Shown here: positions 1 to 6,700 of the stretch, in pieces
Layout of the letters: each line of letters opens with the position of its first letter
Numbering within the stretch: position 1 is the first letter of the stretch
Assembly (NCBI GenBank): GCA_002303765.1
Contig: DBCB01000307.1
Location: 794 to 8,696, forward strand
Direction of reading: 5' to 3'
Source: Planctomycetaceae bacterium UBA969
Lineage (GTDB): Bacteria > Planctomycetota > Planctomycetia > Gemmatales > Gemmataceae
Length of the DNA: 7,903 bases
Notes under the pieces: model-generated
Seen by the model: the letters and a program-made list of their open reading frames with translations, nothing else
What the model was told of the DNA's origin: nothing
Databases searched by the model: none
Made by a program: the position numbers and the translations under genes

Positions 1-33
1 AAGAGGTCGCAGGTTCGAATCCCGTTACCCCGA
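1..33 (+). tRNA. tRNA-Pro, 3' part only (cut by the window edge)
   Basis: The window opens in the 3' half of a tRNA. A variable loop AGGTC (4-8) is followed by a T-arm with stem 9-13, the standard loop TTCGAAT (14-20) and return stem 21-25. The 3' acceptor strand TACCCCG is at 26-32 and the discriminator A at 33. No CCA is encoded, because the next bases are CTT. The acceptor strand implies a 5' partner of the CGGGGTA type with a C1-G72 pair, which among bacterial elongator tRNAs points to proline; the sequence GAGGTCGCAGG also fits. The anticodon is outside the window, so the identity is inferred. One oddity is that T-stem position A11 faces C23, an A-C mismatch where tRNA-Pro usually has A-T. 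Confidence 0.85.
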
Positions 34-120
34 CTTTGCCATTATTGCATCGGCTTTTATTTCACAATGATCCATTTTTTGAAATCGCATCAATCTACAA
101 GTCTAAGTGAAGATTATAGG

Positions 121-148
121 TTCAAAAAGCTGCCGATTTGGTTATAGT
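121..148 (+). promoter_or_regulatory. possible sigma70-type promoter upstream of the PSCyt1/DUF1549 gene
   Basis: TTCAAA (121-126, four of six matches to TTGACA) is followed after 16 bases by TATAGT (143-148, five of six matches to TATAAT). The predicted start of transcription is near 155, about 58 bases before the chosen ATG. The match is moderate in an AT-rich stretch and could be chance. Its position between the tRNA and the first gene is sensible. Confidence 0.3.
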
Positions 149-164
149 AAATCTAATTAGATTT
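149..164. repeat. perfect 16-bp palindrome, possible operator
   Basis: AAATCTAATTAGATTT is identical to its reverse complement over all 16 bases. It directly follows the candidate -10 box and covers the predicted transcription start, which is a classic site for a dimeric repressor. It could also fold into an AT-rich hairpin followed by a T-rich stretch (166-174) and act as a weak terminator for the tRNA transcript. In AT-rich DNA a 16-bp palindrome can arise by chance. Confidence 0.35.
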
Positions 165-212
165 GCTTTTCTTTACGGCCAAACAAACCTCCCTCGTACA
201 AACAATATTCAA

Positions 213-3200
213 ATGCAAAAAAAGACTGGACCAAGGACGATGACTAACCCCTTAAATCCAAACCGATCTGCAAAAATTCAAATTGCAGTTTTGTTACAAT
301 TATTTGCATTGGGCACGATGCCCTTAATTGCTAAGGAACCAGCATCGAAGATAGATTTCAACCGGGATGTTCGCCCGATACTCGCAAACCATTGCTGGAA
401 TTGCCATGGACAGGATGAATCTTCGCGAAAAGCTAAGCTACGATTGGATCTCCGCCCAGCGGCACTTGCGAAAACAAAAAATAATGATCACCCCATCGTT
501 CCAAATAATCCTGCAGCCAGCAGTCTAATAATCCGCATAGATGCCCATGACAAATCCCAGATGCCACCGCTTTCGTTTAATAAACCCCTGACTGACACCC
601 AAATAAAAACTTTGAAGCAATGGATTACAGAGGGTGCGCCCTACGCAGAACACTGGGCATTTGTGCCACCCCGAAAATCAACTAGCCTACCCAAGGTTAA
701 ATTGTCCAACTGGCCAAGAAATGAAATCGACTATTTTATCCTTCAAAAGCTTGAAGCCGCAGAAATCAACCCTGCGCTTGAAACTGATCGTAGAACTTGG
801 CTTCGCAGAGTTACTCTTGATCTAACCGGCTTGCCACCAACCCTAGATGAAACAAAATCATTCCTTGCAGATAAAGCTGAAAGCGCCTACGAACGCGTTG
901 CAGATCGCCTGTTGAATTCGAATCGGCATGGTGAACGAATGGCAATGCATTGGCTCGATGCTGCCCGATATGCAGACACCAACGGCTACAACAATGATGA
1001 GATGCGAACGCTTTGGCCCTGGCGAGACTGGGTGATTCAAGCCTTCAACAAAAACATGCCTTACGATCAATTTCTAACAGCACAAATTGCAGGCGATTTA
1101 ATTCCCAATGCGACATTAAATCAGAAAGTCGCAACGGGTTTCAATCGTAACCATGTGCTCACTACTGAAGGTGGAATTATTGAAGAGGAATATCGGGTGG
1201 AATATGTTGCAGACCGTGTCCACACATCTGCCACGGTTTTTCTTGGTTTATCAATGCAGTGCGCTAGATGCCATGATCACAAATATGATCCATTAACACA
1301 GAAAGATTATTATCGGTTCGCAGCATATTTCAACAACATCCCGGACAAGTTGGTTTCTTATAGCCAAGGCCGAATGGCAGAACCGTTATTGAAAGTGCCA
1401 ACACAAGCCCAGTTGGCAGAAAAATCAAAGCTGGAGGCAAGCAATGAAGAATTAACAAATCGCTTGAAAAAGCGTTCAATGGAAATTGATGCTGACATCA
1501 CTAAATGGGAAATGTCTTTAAGCAAAGAACAAATTGAAACTGCTGGCCCTATGGGTTTAGTAGCGCACTTCCCCTTGGATGATAGCAAAGGCCCAACTAT
1601 TGCTAACACCATTTCAATGCAAAACCCTGGAACTATAAAAGGCACCTTTACTTCTGTTCCAGGTCGCATTGGTAAAGCATTGCAATTGGATGGCAACACC
1701 CATATTTCTGCAATTGAAACAGGCGTATTCGAAAGTGATCAGACTTGTTCATTCGCTGCATGGATCAACCCAACCAGCAATCAAGCCGGCACCGTATTAT
1801 CAAAAATCGATGATGCAAATGCCTACCGAGGCTACGATGTTATTCTTGAAAGCGGCAAAGTTGCGAGTCATTTCGTCAACCACTGGCCTGATCGTGCTTT
1901 CAAAGTTGTAACAAAAAAAGCACTTACCTTAAATGCCTGGCACCATCTTACCGTGACCTATGATGGATCACGAAAAGCATCGGGTGTAAAAATCTATGTT
2001 GATGGGCAACCTCAAGAACTAGATATCACGACCAACAATAAGCTTGAAGGTTCTCTTAAAACTGACAAACCATTCCACATCGGCCTGCGACAATCATCTA
2101 TACCCTTTAGTGGAAAAATAGATGATGTGCGCCTTTTCTCAACCGTCCTTAGCCCAAAAGATGCAGCACAACTTTCCAAGGGTGAAACAATCCAAGGCCT
2201 TAAAGAAATATTGGTGGTTGCTCCTGCAAATCGTTCTTCCATCCAGTTGGAACAATTAAAATCCTATTATCTGGATCATGTCGACACTCAAGCAAAACAG
2301 ATAAAAGCAGAGTTGACAGAGATTCCCAAAAAACTAGCAGAGCTAGAGAAAGCTATGCCGGTAACGATGGTAATGGGAGAACTGACGCCCCGTCGCCCCA
2401 CCCATATTTTAAAACGAGGCCAATACGATCAACTTGAAGAGGTAGTAGAACCTGGTGTACCGGGGATTTTTGCAGAATTGCCTACCACCGTTCCGAACCG
2501 GCTTGAGCTCGCAAACTGGCTTACAAACCCCAACCACCCTCTTACTTCACGCGTTGCAGTCAACAGGTGGTGGGAAATGTTTTTTGGAACAGGATTGGTA
2601 GAGACATCTGAAGATTTTGGCATTCAAGGATCCCTACCAAGTCACCCCGAATTACTAGATTGGCTAGCATTAGAACTTATAAAGAAAAACTGGAACATGC
2701 GAGAAATCTTAAAGCAAATAGTGCTTTCTGCAACATATCGGCAATCTTCAAACACTGATGCTAAGGGATTGGAAAAAGACCCGCGAAATAAGCTAATTGG
2801 CCGAGGTTCACGAAATCGGTTACCAGCAGAAACTGTTCGCGATAATGCCTTGGCTATCAGCGGACTGCTTGTGGAACAACTTGGCGGACCAAGTGTAAAA
2901 CCTTACCAACCTGATGGATTGTGGGAGGATGTTTCGGTAGAACGAAGGGAAAAATACAAGGCCGATTTAGGAGATGGTTTATATCGGCGCAGCATGTACA
3001 CCTTCTGGAAAAGGACCTGCCCGCCACCCGGCATGGCGGCATTCGATGCCCCCGACCGCGAAACCTGTGTCATTCGCAGAGCACGCACCAACACACCATT
3101 GCAGGCGTTAGTACTTTTAAACGACCCCACTTATGTTGAAGCTGCTCGCAAGTTTGCTGAACAGATCCTGCTAAAGGCAAACGATAATCAAGCAAGGTTC

Positions 3201-3437
3201 GAATTAGCTTTTCAGATGGCCCTTTGCCGATCACCAAAAGCAGAAGAAGTTGAAGTACTTTTAAAAGTATTACAATCTGCAGAGAAGGGCTTTTCAGCAG
3301 ATCCGGTTGCTGCCAACAACCTAACAGCAATAGGGCATTCAAAGCGAAATGAGAAATTGAATTCATCAACCCTTGCTGCTTGGACTACCATCACCTGCAT
3401 GATTTTGAATTTAGACGAGACGATTTCAAAGCCATGA
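213..3437 (+). CDS. secreted PSCyt1-DUF1549-LamG-DUF1553 protein (planctomycete cytochrome c-like)
   Basis: Large exported protein of the planctomycete PSCyt1/DUF1549/DUF1553 family; its biochemical role is not established. Residues are counted from ATG 213 (1074 aa). A Sec signal peptide has its hydrophobic core at about 22-40, with likely cleavage after PLIA. PSCyt1 (about 47-144) carries haem motif CWNCH (C61, C64, H65) and a possible distal Met ligand in QMPP (M117). DUF1549 (about 166-378) carries a second motif, CARCH (350-354). A possible coiled coil (398-426) leads into a LamG/concanavalin-like domain (about 448-657). Another helical stretch (679-715) leads into DUF1553 (about 747-990), with the hallmark RTNTPLQALVLLNDP. 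The C-terminus LNLDETISKP is typical, so the gene is intact. The start is uncertain: ATG 240 gives a shorter signal n-region with AAGGA only 2 bases upstream, and TTG 138 looks too long. The DUF1501 partner follows 58 bp downstream. Confidence 0.93.
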   Translation: MQKKTGPRTMTNPLNPNRSAKIQIAVLLQLFALGTMPLIAKEPASKIDFNRDVRPILANHCWNCHGQDESSRKAKLRLDLRPAALAKTKNNDHPIVPNNPAASSLIIRIDAHDKSQMPPLSFNKPLTDTQIKTLKQWITEGAPYAEHWAFVPPRKSTSLPKVKLSNWPRNEIDYFILQKLEAAEINPALETDRRTWLRRVTLDLTGLPPTLDETKSFLADKAESAYERVADRLLNSNRHGERMAMHWLDAARYADTNGYNNDEMRTLWPWRDWVIQAFNKNMPYDQFLTAQIAGDLIPNATLNQKVATGFNRNHVLTTEGGIIEEEYRVEYVADRVHTSATVFLGLSMQCARCHDHKYDPLTQKDYYRFAAYFNNIPDKLVSYSQGRMAEPLLKVPTQAQLAEKSKLEASNEELTNRLKKRSMEIDADITKWEMSLSKEQIETAGPMGLVAHFPLDDSKGPTIANTISMQNPGTIKGTFTSVPGRIGKALQLDGNTHISAIETGVFESDQTCSFAAWINPTSNQAGTVLSKIDDANAYRGYDVILESGKVASHFVNHWPDRAFKVVTKKALTLNAWHHLTVTYDGSRKASGVKIYVDGQPQELDITTNNKLEGSLKTDKPFHIGLRQSSIPFSGKIDDVRLFSTVLSPKDAAQLSKGETIQGLKEILVVAPANRSSIQLEQLKSYYLDHVDTQAKQIKAELTEIPKKLAELEKAMPVTMVMGELTPRRPTHILKRGQYDQLEEVVEPGVPGIFAELPTTVPNRLELANWLTNPNHPLTSRVAVNRWWEMFFGTGLVETSEDFGIQGSLPSHPELLDWLALELIKKNWNMREILKQIVLSATYRQSSNTDAKGLEKDPRNKLIGRGSRNRLPAETVRDNALAISGLLVEQLGGPSVKPYQPDGLWEDVSVERREKYKADLGDGLYRRSMYTFWKRTCPPPGMAAFDAPDRETCVIRRARTNTPLQALVLLNDPTYVEAARKFAEQILLKANDNQARFELAFQMALCRSPKAEEVEVLLKVLQSAEKGFSADPVAANNLTAIGHSKRNEKLNSSTLAAWTTITCMILNLDETISKP

Positions 3438-3481
3438 AAACCTCACCGATAATTTTGCTTATAAGCCATAAAAATGCGAAC

Positions 3482-3486
3482 AGGAA
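3482..3486 (+). promoter_or_regulatory. ribosome binding site of the DUF1501 gene
   Basis: AGGAA lies 9 bases before ATG 3496. It supports that start over the in-frame ATG at 3526, which would begin immediately before the twin-arginine motif. Confidence 0.5.
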
Positions 3487-3495
3487 TTTAACCAA

Positions 3496-4935
3496 ATGAA
3501 CCCACTAATTGATTTCAGCAACCGGATGCGTCGCAGGGCTTTTTTGAATCATTCTGCGTCTGCTCTAGGAACCGCTGCCATAGCAGGTCTTCTCGCCAAA
3601 GATGCCAAGGCTCAAGAAAACGCTTTGAATCACCTTACGCATTTTGCCCCGAAGGCAAAGCGGGTGGTTTACCTTTTTCAATCCGGTGGGCCCTCTCACT
3701 TAGAGCTTCTAGACTACAAGCCTAAGCTTAAAAAATTCCACGGCACAGAACTCCCAGATTCTATCCGCCAAGGCCAGCGATTGACCGGCATGACATCGGG
3801 CCAGAAAAGCTTCCCGATCATCGCACCTAAATTTGAATTCAATCAAGCTGGAAAATCAGGAACCTGGATCAGCAGCCTATTGCCATACACCGCAAAAGTA
3901 ATCGACGAAATCTGCTTGATTCGATCAATGCATACGGAAGCGATCAACCATGATCCAGCAATCACTTTCATTCAGACGGGTTCGCAACAACCAGGAAGGC
4001 CATCACTAGGAGCATGGCTAAGCTATGGTTTGGGAAGCGAAGCGGAAGATCTGCCAGCCTTCATCGTTTTAATCTCTCATGGGACTGGCAAAGATGCGAA
4101 CCAAGGGCTTCTGGAAAGATTATGGGGCAGCGGGTTTCTACCTTCCAATCATCAAGGTGTAAAGCTGCGTAGTAGCGGCGACCCTGTGTTGTATCTTTCA
4201 GACCCTCCTGGTATTGATCGCAACTTACGCAGGAGCATGCTCGATGGCATAGCAAAACTTAATGCCAACCAGTTCAAAGAAACTAGCGACCCGGAAATTG
4301 CAACCCGCATCGCTCAATACGAGATGGCATTCCGCATGCAAACATCGGTGCCCAAGCTTACAGATTTATCAACCGAATCAAACAAAACTTTTCAGCTTTA
4401 CGGTGAAGAGTCAAAGCGAACTGGATCATTCGCATCGAACTGTTTGCTGGCCCGTCGTTTGTTAGAATCTGGCGTGCGTTGCGTTCAACTTTATCATCGG
4501 GGCTGGGATCTTCATGGCGGTTTACCAACAAATATCCCAAAACAAGCGCTCGATGTTGATCAAGCCCAAGCTGCTTTAATCTTAGACCTTAAACAGCGTG
4601 GCATGTTAGACGATACTCTTATTGTTTGGGCTGGCGAATTCGGTCGCACCGTTTACGGGCAGGGCGGGTTGAAGGAAGAATATGGCAGGGATCACCATGG
4701 TCGATGCTTCTCGGTGTGGCTAGCCGGTGGCGGTATCAAGCCTGGCATTGTTCATGGGGAAACGGATGATTTTGGTTACAACATCACCCAAAAACCGATG
4801 CATATTCATGATCTTAACGCAACGATTCTGCATTGCCTGGGCTATGACCACGAAAAATTAACCTATCGCTATCAAGGTCGCGATTTCCGCCTAACCGATG
4901 TGCATGGGCAGGTAATAAAAGATATTCTTGCATAG
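3496..4935 (+). CDS. DUF1501 family protein with twin-arginine signal
   Basis: A 479-residue member of the DUF1501 family, which belongs to the alkaline phosphatase/sulfatase-like fold and is usually encoded beside DUF1549/DUF1553 proteins in Planctomycetes. The substrate is unknown. The N-terminus has a twin-arginine motif RRAFL (R13, R14, F16, L17), a hydrophobic stretch (about 19-33) and an AKA-Q type cleavage site near residue 40, so the protein should be exported folded by Tat. Family landmarks are SGGPSHLELLDYKPKL (about residue 63 on), NHDPA (H152, D153), GWDLHGG (D338, H340), GEFGRT (380-385) and GRDHHGR (D399, H400, H401). The acidic and His residues are the likely metal ligands, by analogy with the fold. 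The C-terminus LTDVHGQVIKDILA is complete. It is probably co-transcribed with the preceding gene; the 58-bp gap shows no terminator. Confidence 0.93.
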   Translation: MNPLIDFSNRMRRRAFLNHSASALGTAAIAGLLAKDAKAQENALNHLTHFAPKAKRVVYLFQSGGPSHLELLDYKPKLKKFHGTELPDSIRQGQRLTGMTSGQKSFPIIAPKFEFNQAGKSGTWISSLLPYTAKVIDEICLIRSMHTEAINHDPAITFIQTGSQQPGRPSLGAWLSYGLGSEAEDLPAFIVLISHGTGKDANQGLLERLWGSGFLPSNHQGVKLRSSGDPVLYLSDPPGIDRNLRRSMLDGIAKLNANQFKETSDPEIATRIAQYEMAFRMQTSVPKLTDLSTESNKTFQLYGEESKRTGSFASNCLLARRLLESGVRCVQLYHRGWDLHGGLPTNIPKQALDVDQAQAALILDLKQRGMLDDTLIVWAGEFGRTVYGQGGLKEEYGRDHHGRCFSVWLAGGGIKPGIVHGETDDFGYNITQKPMHIHDLNATILHCLGYDHEKLTYRYQGRDFRLTDVHGQVIKDILA

Positions 4936-4965
4936 AGGACCTCCAAGAATTGGAAAACTGGCGAA

Positions 4966-4993
4966 TTAAAATACCCCTGAATACAACTATTAT
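4966..4993 (+). promoter_or_regulatory. possible promoter of the adenylate cyclase gene
   Basis: TTAAAA (4966-4971, four of six matches to TTGACA) is separated by 16 bases from TATTAT (4988-4993, five of six matches to TATAAT). The predicted transcript would start near 5000, just before the AGGAGG at 5005. The region is AT-rich, so the match is weak evidence. A separate promoter is plausible because the upstream gene ends at 4935 and has no functional link to the cyclase. Confidence 0.3.
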
Positions 4994-5004
4994 TATAAAA
5001 CATC

Positions 5005-5010
5005 AGGAGG
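5005..5010 (+). promoter_or_regulatory. strong Shine-Dalgarno AGGAGG in the cyclase leader
   Basis: AGGAGG is the best ribosome binding site in the window. It lies 8 bases before TTG 5019, but 60 bases before the cyclase ATG at 5071, which has no site of its own (the preceding bases are TTTTACAATCATA). It therefore appears to serve the TTG mini-ORF or a frameshifted longer cyclase start. Confidence 0.6.
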
Positions 5011-5018
5011 GATAACTC

Positions 5019-5045
5019 TTGCAAAAACAAGAAAAAAAATGCTAA
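5019..5045 (+). CDS. candidate 8-codon leader peptide 1 (MQKQEKKC)
   Basis: The TTG start is 8 bases after AGGAGG. The frame reads fMet-Q-K-Q-E-K-K-C and stops at TAA 5043-5045, whose last A is the A of the next ATG (TAATG). It contains the A8 tract (5032-5039). It is too short for statistical support from coding content. The case rests on the strong ribosome binding site and the stop-start overlap. The alternative is that it is the true N-terminus of the cyclase, separated from it by one base of frame. Confidence 0.3.
   Translation: MQKQEKKC
5032..5039 (+). repeat. A8 homopolymer between the strong ribosome binding site and the cyclase frame
   Basis: Eight consecutive A follow G5031. Removing one A would place TTG 5019, with its AGGAGG, in frame with the cyclase. 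The intervening codons would be N-A-N-V-Q-S-Y-F-T-I-I before Met 5071, with no stop. The tract is thus either a natural slippage site, a sequencing indel or a coincidence. Confidence 0.4.
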
Positions 5046-5071
5046 TGTTCAATCCTATTTTACAATCATAA
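5045..5071 (+). CDS. candidate 8-codon leader peptide 2 (MFNPILQS)
   Basis: ATG 5045 overlaps the stop of mini-ORF 1. The frame reads M-F-N-P-I-L-Q-S and ends at TAA 5069-5071, whose last A starts the cyclase ATG (again TAATG). An in-frame ATG at 5039 would give MLMFNPILQS. No ribosome binding site of its own is seen apart from the purine-rich A8 tract. Any function would be translational coupling to the cyclase. There is no homology support. Confidence 0.22.
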   Translation: MFNPILQS

Positions 5072-6477
5072 TGGCTGGTATGCTTGATTTAAAATCTATT
5101 GATTGTTCAAAAAACCAAGGTGAAGTTGTGCCAAAAGAAATCAGATCCATTAATCCAAGCCTCAGCTTTACAAGCATGGCAATTAATGAACAAGAAAAAA
5201 TCGCAAAAAGTGTTGAGCATGAAATTCTAAAAGTCGAAAAACTAAGGGCGTTAATTTTCGCCATCATTATGGGATGCTTGGCGATTTTTTTCGTAGTAGC
5301 CTCCGGTATATTTATTTCTGAGCCTTCATCTTTAATCAAATCGCCAATACCTCGCAAGCTTATAGCACTGGTGCTTATTGGATTTTCTGGATTTGAATTG
5401 CTTATCTGGTACTTCATTAAACACTGTTTAAATACAGGTAAAAGCATTCCTGAAATATGGCGCTATGTTATTGCTTTTGTCGAAATAAGTTTGCCAACAA
5501 TGTTAATTTTAATCGCTAGCCATGCACTACATTTTTATGCATTACTTCTACCACCTGTTTTCATATATTTTTTAATCATTGCACTTTCTGGACTTAGGTT
5601 GAATTTTTTCATTTGTATATTTACAGGTGCAGTCGCTGCACTCGAATATGTTTCTATTGCATGGCACCTTACTCATGGAATAGAAATGCCCATCGAGTTT
5701 AATGAGACATCGCCAGTTCATAGATTTCTAATTCATCTGACAAAAGGCTTAATGATCTTGGCCGCTGGAATTATCACTGGGATTGTTACCAACAAATTAA
5801 AAAAAGGGTTTCTCAAATCTTTCCAATCAATAAGCGAAAAAAACCACATCATGAGCATGTTTGGACAACATGTTTCTCCTGCCGTCATGGAGAAATTGCT
5901 ACACCAAAAGAATTCAACAGAAGGGGAGGTCCAAAATGTTTGCGTGATGTTTCTGGATATCCGAAACTTTACTACATTTTCAGAAAATCGTACTCCACAA
6001 GAAGTCGTCGCCTATCTCAACTCCCTGTTTGATTTCATGATCGATATTGTTAATCGCAACAACGGGATTATCAACAAATTTTTGGGCGATGGATTCATGG
6101 CTGTCTTTGGAGCACCTTTTACTGATGGCTTTGATTGCCGCAATGCCGTGAATGCTTCAAAAGAAATCATCCAGAAACTCCAGAATGAAATTGCAGAAGG
6201 TAACATTGTTTCCACGCAAATTGGCATCGGCTTACACACTGGCGAGGCGGTGACGGGTAATATTGGATCAAGCCAAAGAAAAGAATACACCATCATTGGC
6301 GATGTCGTAAACCTTGCCTCTAGGATAGAATCCCTCAACAAACAATTTAATTCACAATTATTGATTTCCGAAATGGTAAAGGAAGCTCTTGGCGATGACG
6401 GAAACGATGCTGTCAGCCTTGGGAAAGTGGCTGTAAAAGGTCGGGTTGAACCTGTTGAAATTTTTAAGCTCGCGTGA
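5071..6477 (+). CDS. membrane-bound class III adenylate cyclase, six transmembrane helices
   Basis: Makes cAMP from ATP at the cytoplasmic face of the membrane. The 468 residues begin with a soluble N-terminus. Six hydrophobic helices follow at about 60-82, 96-117, 131-151, 154-174, 178-198 and 219-241, joined by short loops, so there is no sizeable periplasmic sensor. A linker with FGQHVSPAVMEKLL (264-277), the usual coupling element before bacterial cyclase domains, leads into the catalytic domain (about 285-468). All residues of a homodimeric class III enzyme are visible: metal ligands D296 (FLDIRNFT) and D340 (FLGDGF), adenine-selecting K336 and T407 (EYTIIGD), and transition-state N414 and R418 (VNLASR). 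K336 with T407 argues for ATP rather than GTP. The start is uncertain: ATG 5071 lacks a ribosome binding site, and ATG 5080 or 5176 are alternatives. The gene is not obviously linked in function to its neighbours. Confidence 0.93.
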   Translation: MAGMLDLKSIDCSKNQGEVVPKEIRSINPSLSFTSMAINEQEKIAKSVEHEILKVEKLRALIFAIIMGCLAIFFVVASGIFISEPSSLIKSPIPRKLIALVLIGFSGFELLIWYFIKHCLNTGKSIPEIWRYVIAFVEISLPTMLILIASHALHFYALLLPPVFIYFLIIALSGLRLNFFICIFTGAVAALEYVSIAWHLTHGIEMPIEFNETSPVHRFLIHLTKGLMILAAGIITGIVTNKLKKGFLKSFQSISEKNHIMSMFGQHVSPAVMEKLLHQKNSTEGEVQNVCVMFLDIRNFTTFSENRTPQEVVAYLNSLFDFMIDIVNRNNGIINKFLGDGFMAVFGAPFTDGFDCRNAVNASKEIIQKLQNEIAEGNIVSTQIGIGLHTGEAVTGNIGSSQRKEYTIIGDVVNLASRIESLNKQFNSQLLISEMVKEALGDDGNDAVSLGKVAVKGRVEPVEIFKLA

Positions 6478-6700
6478 TTAGCCCTTTCGTTAAACTCATG
6501 GAAATCAATTTCAATCCCAGCATTTTTTGACAAATATTCAAATCAATGATGTCATCTGGAACAGGCAAGGTATTCACACCCAGGTGTTAAAAAGAACTTT
6601 ATGTGTTTGCCTTTGGTACCAATGGAATCATCGGGTAGAATCCCATTTTTAAGTACCAGCAGTTTTCCATCGAACCAGTTTTTAGGCAAAAGGAATGCTA
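6478..6700. other. 223-bp intergenic region with a broken protein-like frame on the minus strand
   Basis: No gene is visible on the + strand. On the minus strand one frame is open from about 6698 down to 6555 and includes residues such as NWFDGKLLVLKNGILPDD and KHIKFFLTPGCEYLACSR. It is then cut by TGA (6552-6554) and TGA (6543-6545), and the same frame resumes with FEYLSKNAGIEIDFHEF to about 6480. It could be debris of a decayed gene, or chance. A small imperfect inverted repeat, ACAC/GTGT, lies near 6575-6587. No convincing terminator follows the cyclase, and no clear promoter for the aldolase was found. Confidence 0.25.
6688..6694 (+). promoter_or_regulatory. ribosome binding site deciding the aldolase start
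   Basis: AAAAGGA ends 6 bases before ATG 6701 but directly abuts the in-frame ATG at 6695. The spacing therefore favours initiation at 6701 (MKINTV) over 6695 (MLMKINTV). Confidence 0.6.

Noticed and set aside
138..212. TTG 138 as start of the large secreted protein
   Set aside because: It would put 25 extra residues before the signal peptide, including a second hydrophobic stretch, with no ribosome binding site. ATG 213 or 240 fit a signal peptide better.
1..212. tRNA 3' end as an integration site for a mobile element
   Set aside because: No integrase, no repeat of the tRNA 3' end elsewhere in the window and no phage-like genes are seen.
1358..1699. 113-codon open frame on the minus strand
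   Set aside because: It is a shadow of the coiled-coil and LamG part of the PSCyt1/DUF1549 gene; its translation shows no family features.
3070..3369. 99-codon open frame on the minus strand
   Set aside because: It is antisense to the conserved DUF1553 C-terminal region.
4942..4954. Inverted repeat TCCAA-GAA-TTGGA after the DUF1501 gene as a terminator
   Set aside because: The stem is only 5 bp with a 3-base loop, and it is followed by A rather than T residues.
5055..5447. 130-codon open frame on the minus strand
   Set aside because: It is antisense to the cyclase N-terminus and first helices, with no recognisable motif and no ribosome binding site.
6012..6533. 173-codon open frame on the minus strand
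   Set aside because: Almost all of it lies antisense to the catalytic domain of the cyclase, whose conserved motifs fix the + strand as coding. Only the 5' tail outside the cyclase is considered, as possible debris.
6633..6650. GGG...CCC followed by ATTTTT as a terminator
   Set aside because: The stem is only 3 bp, too weak for an intrinsic terminator.
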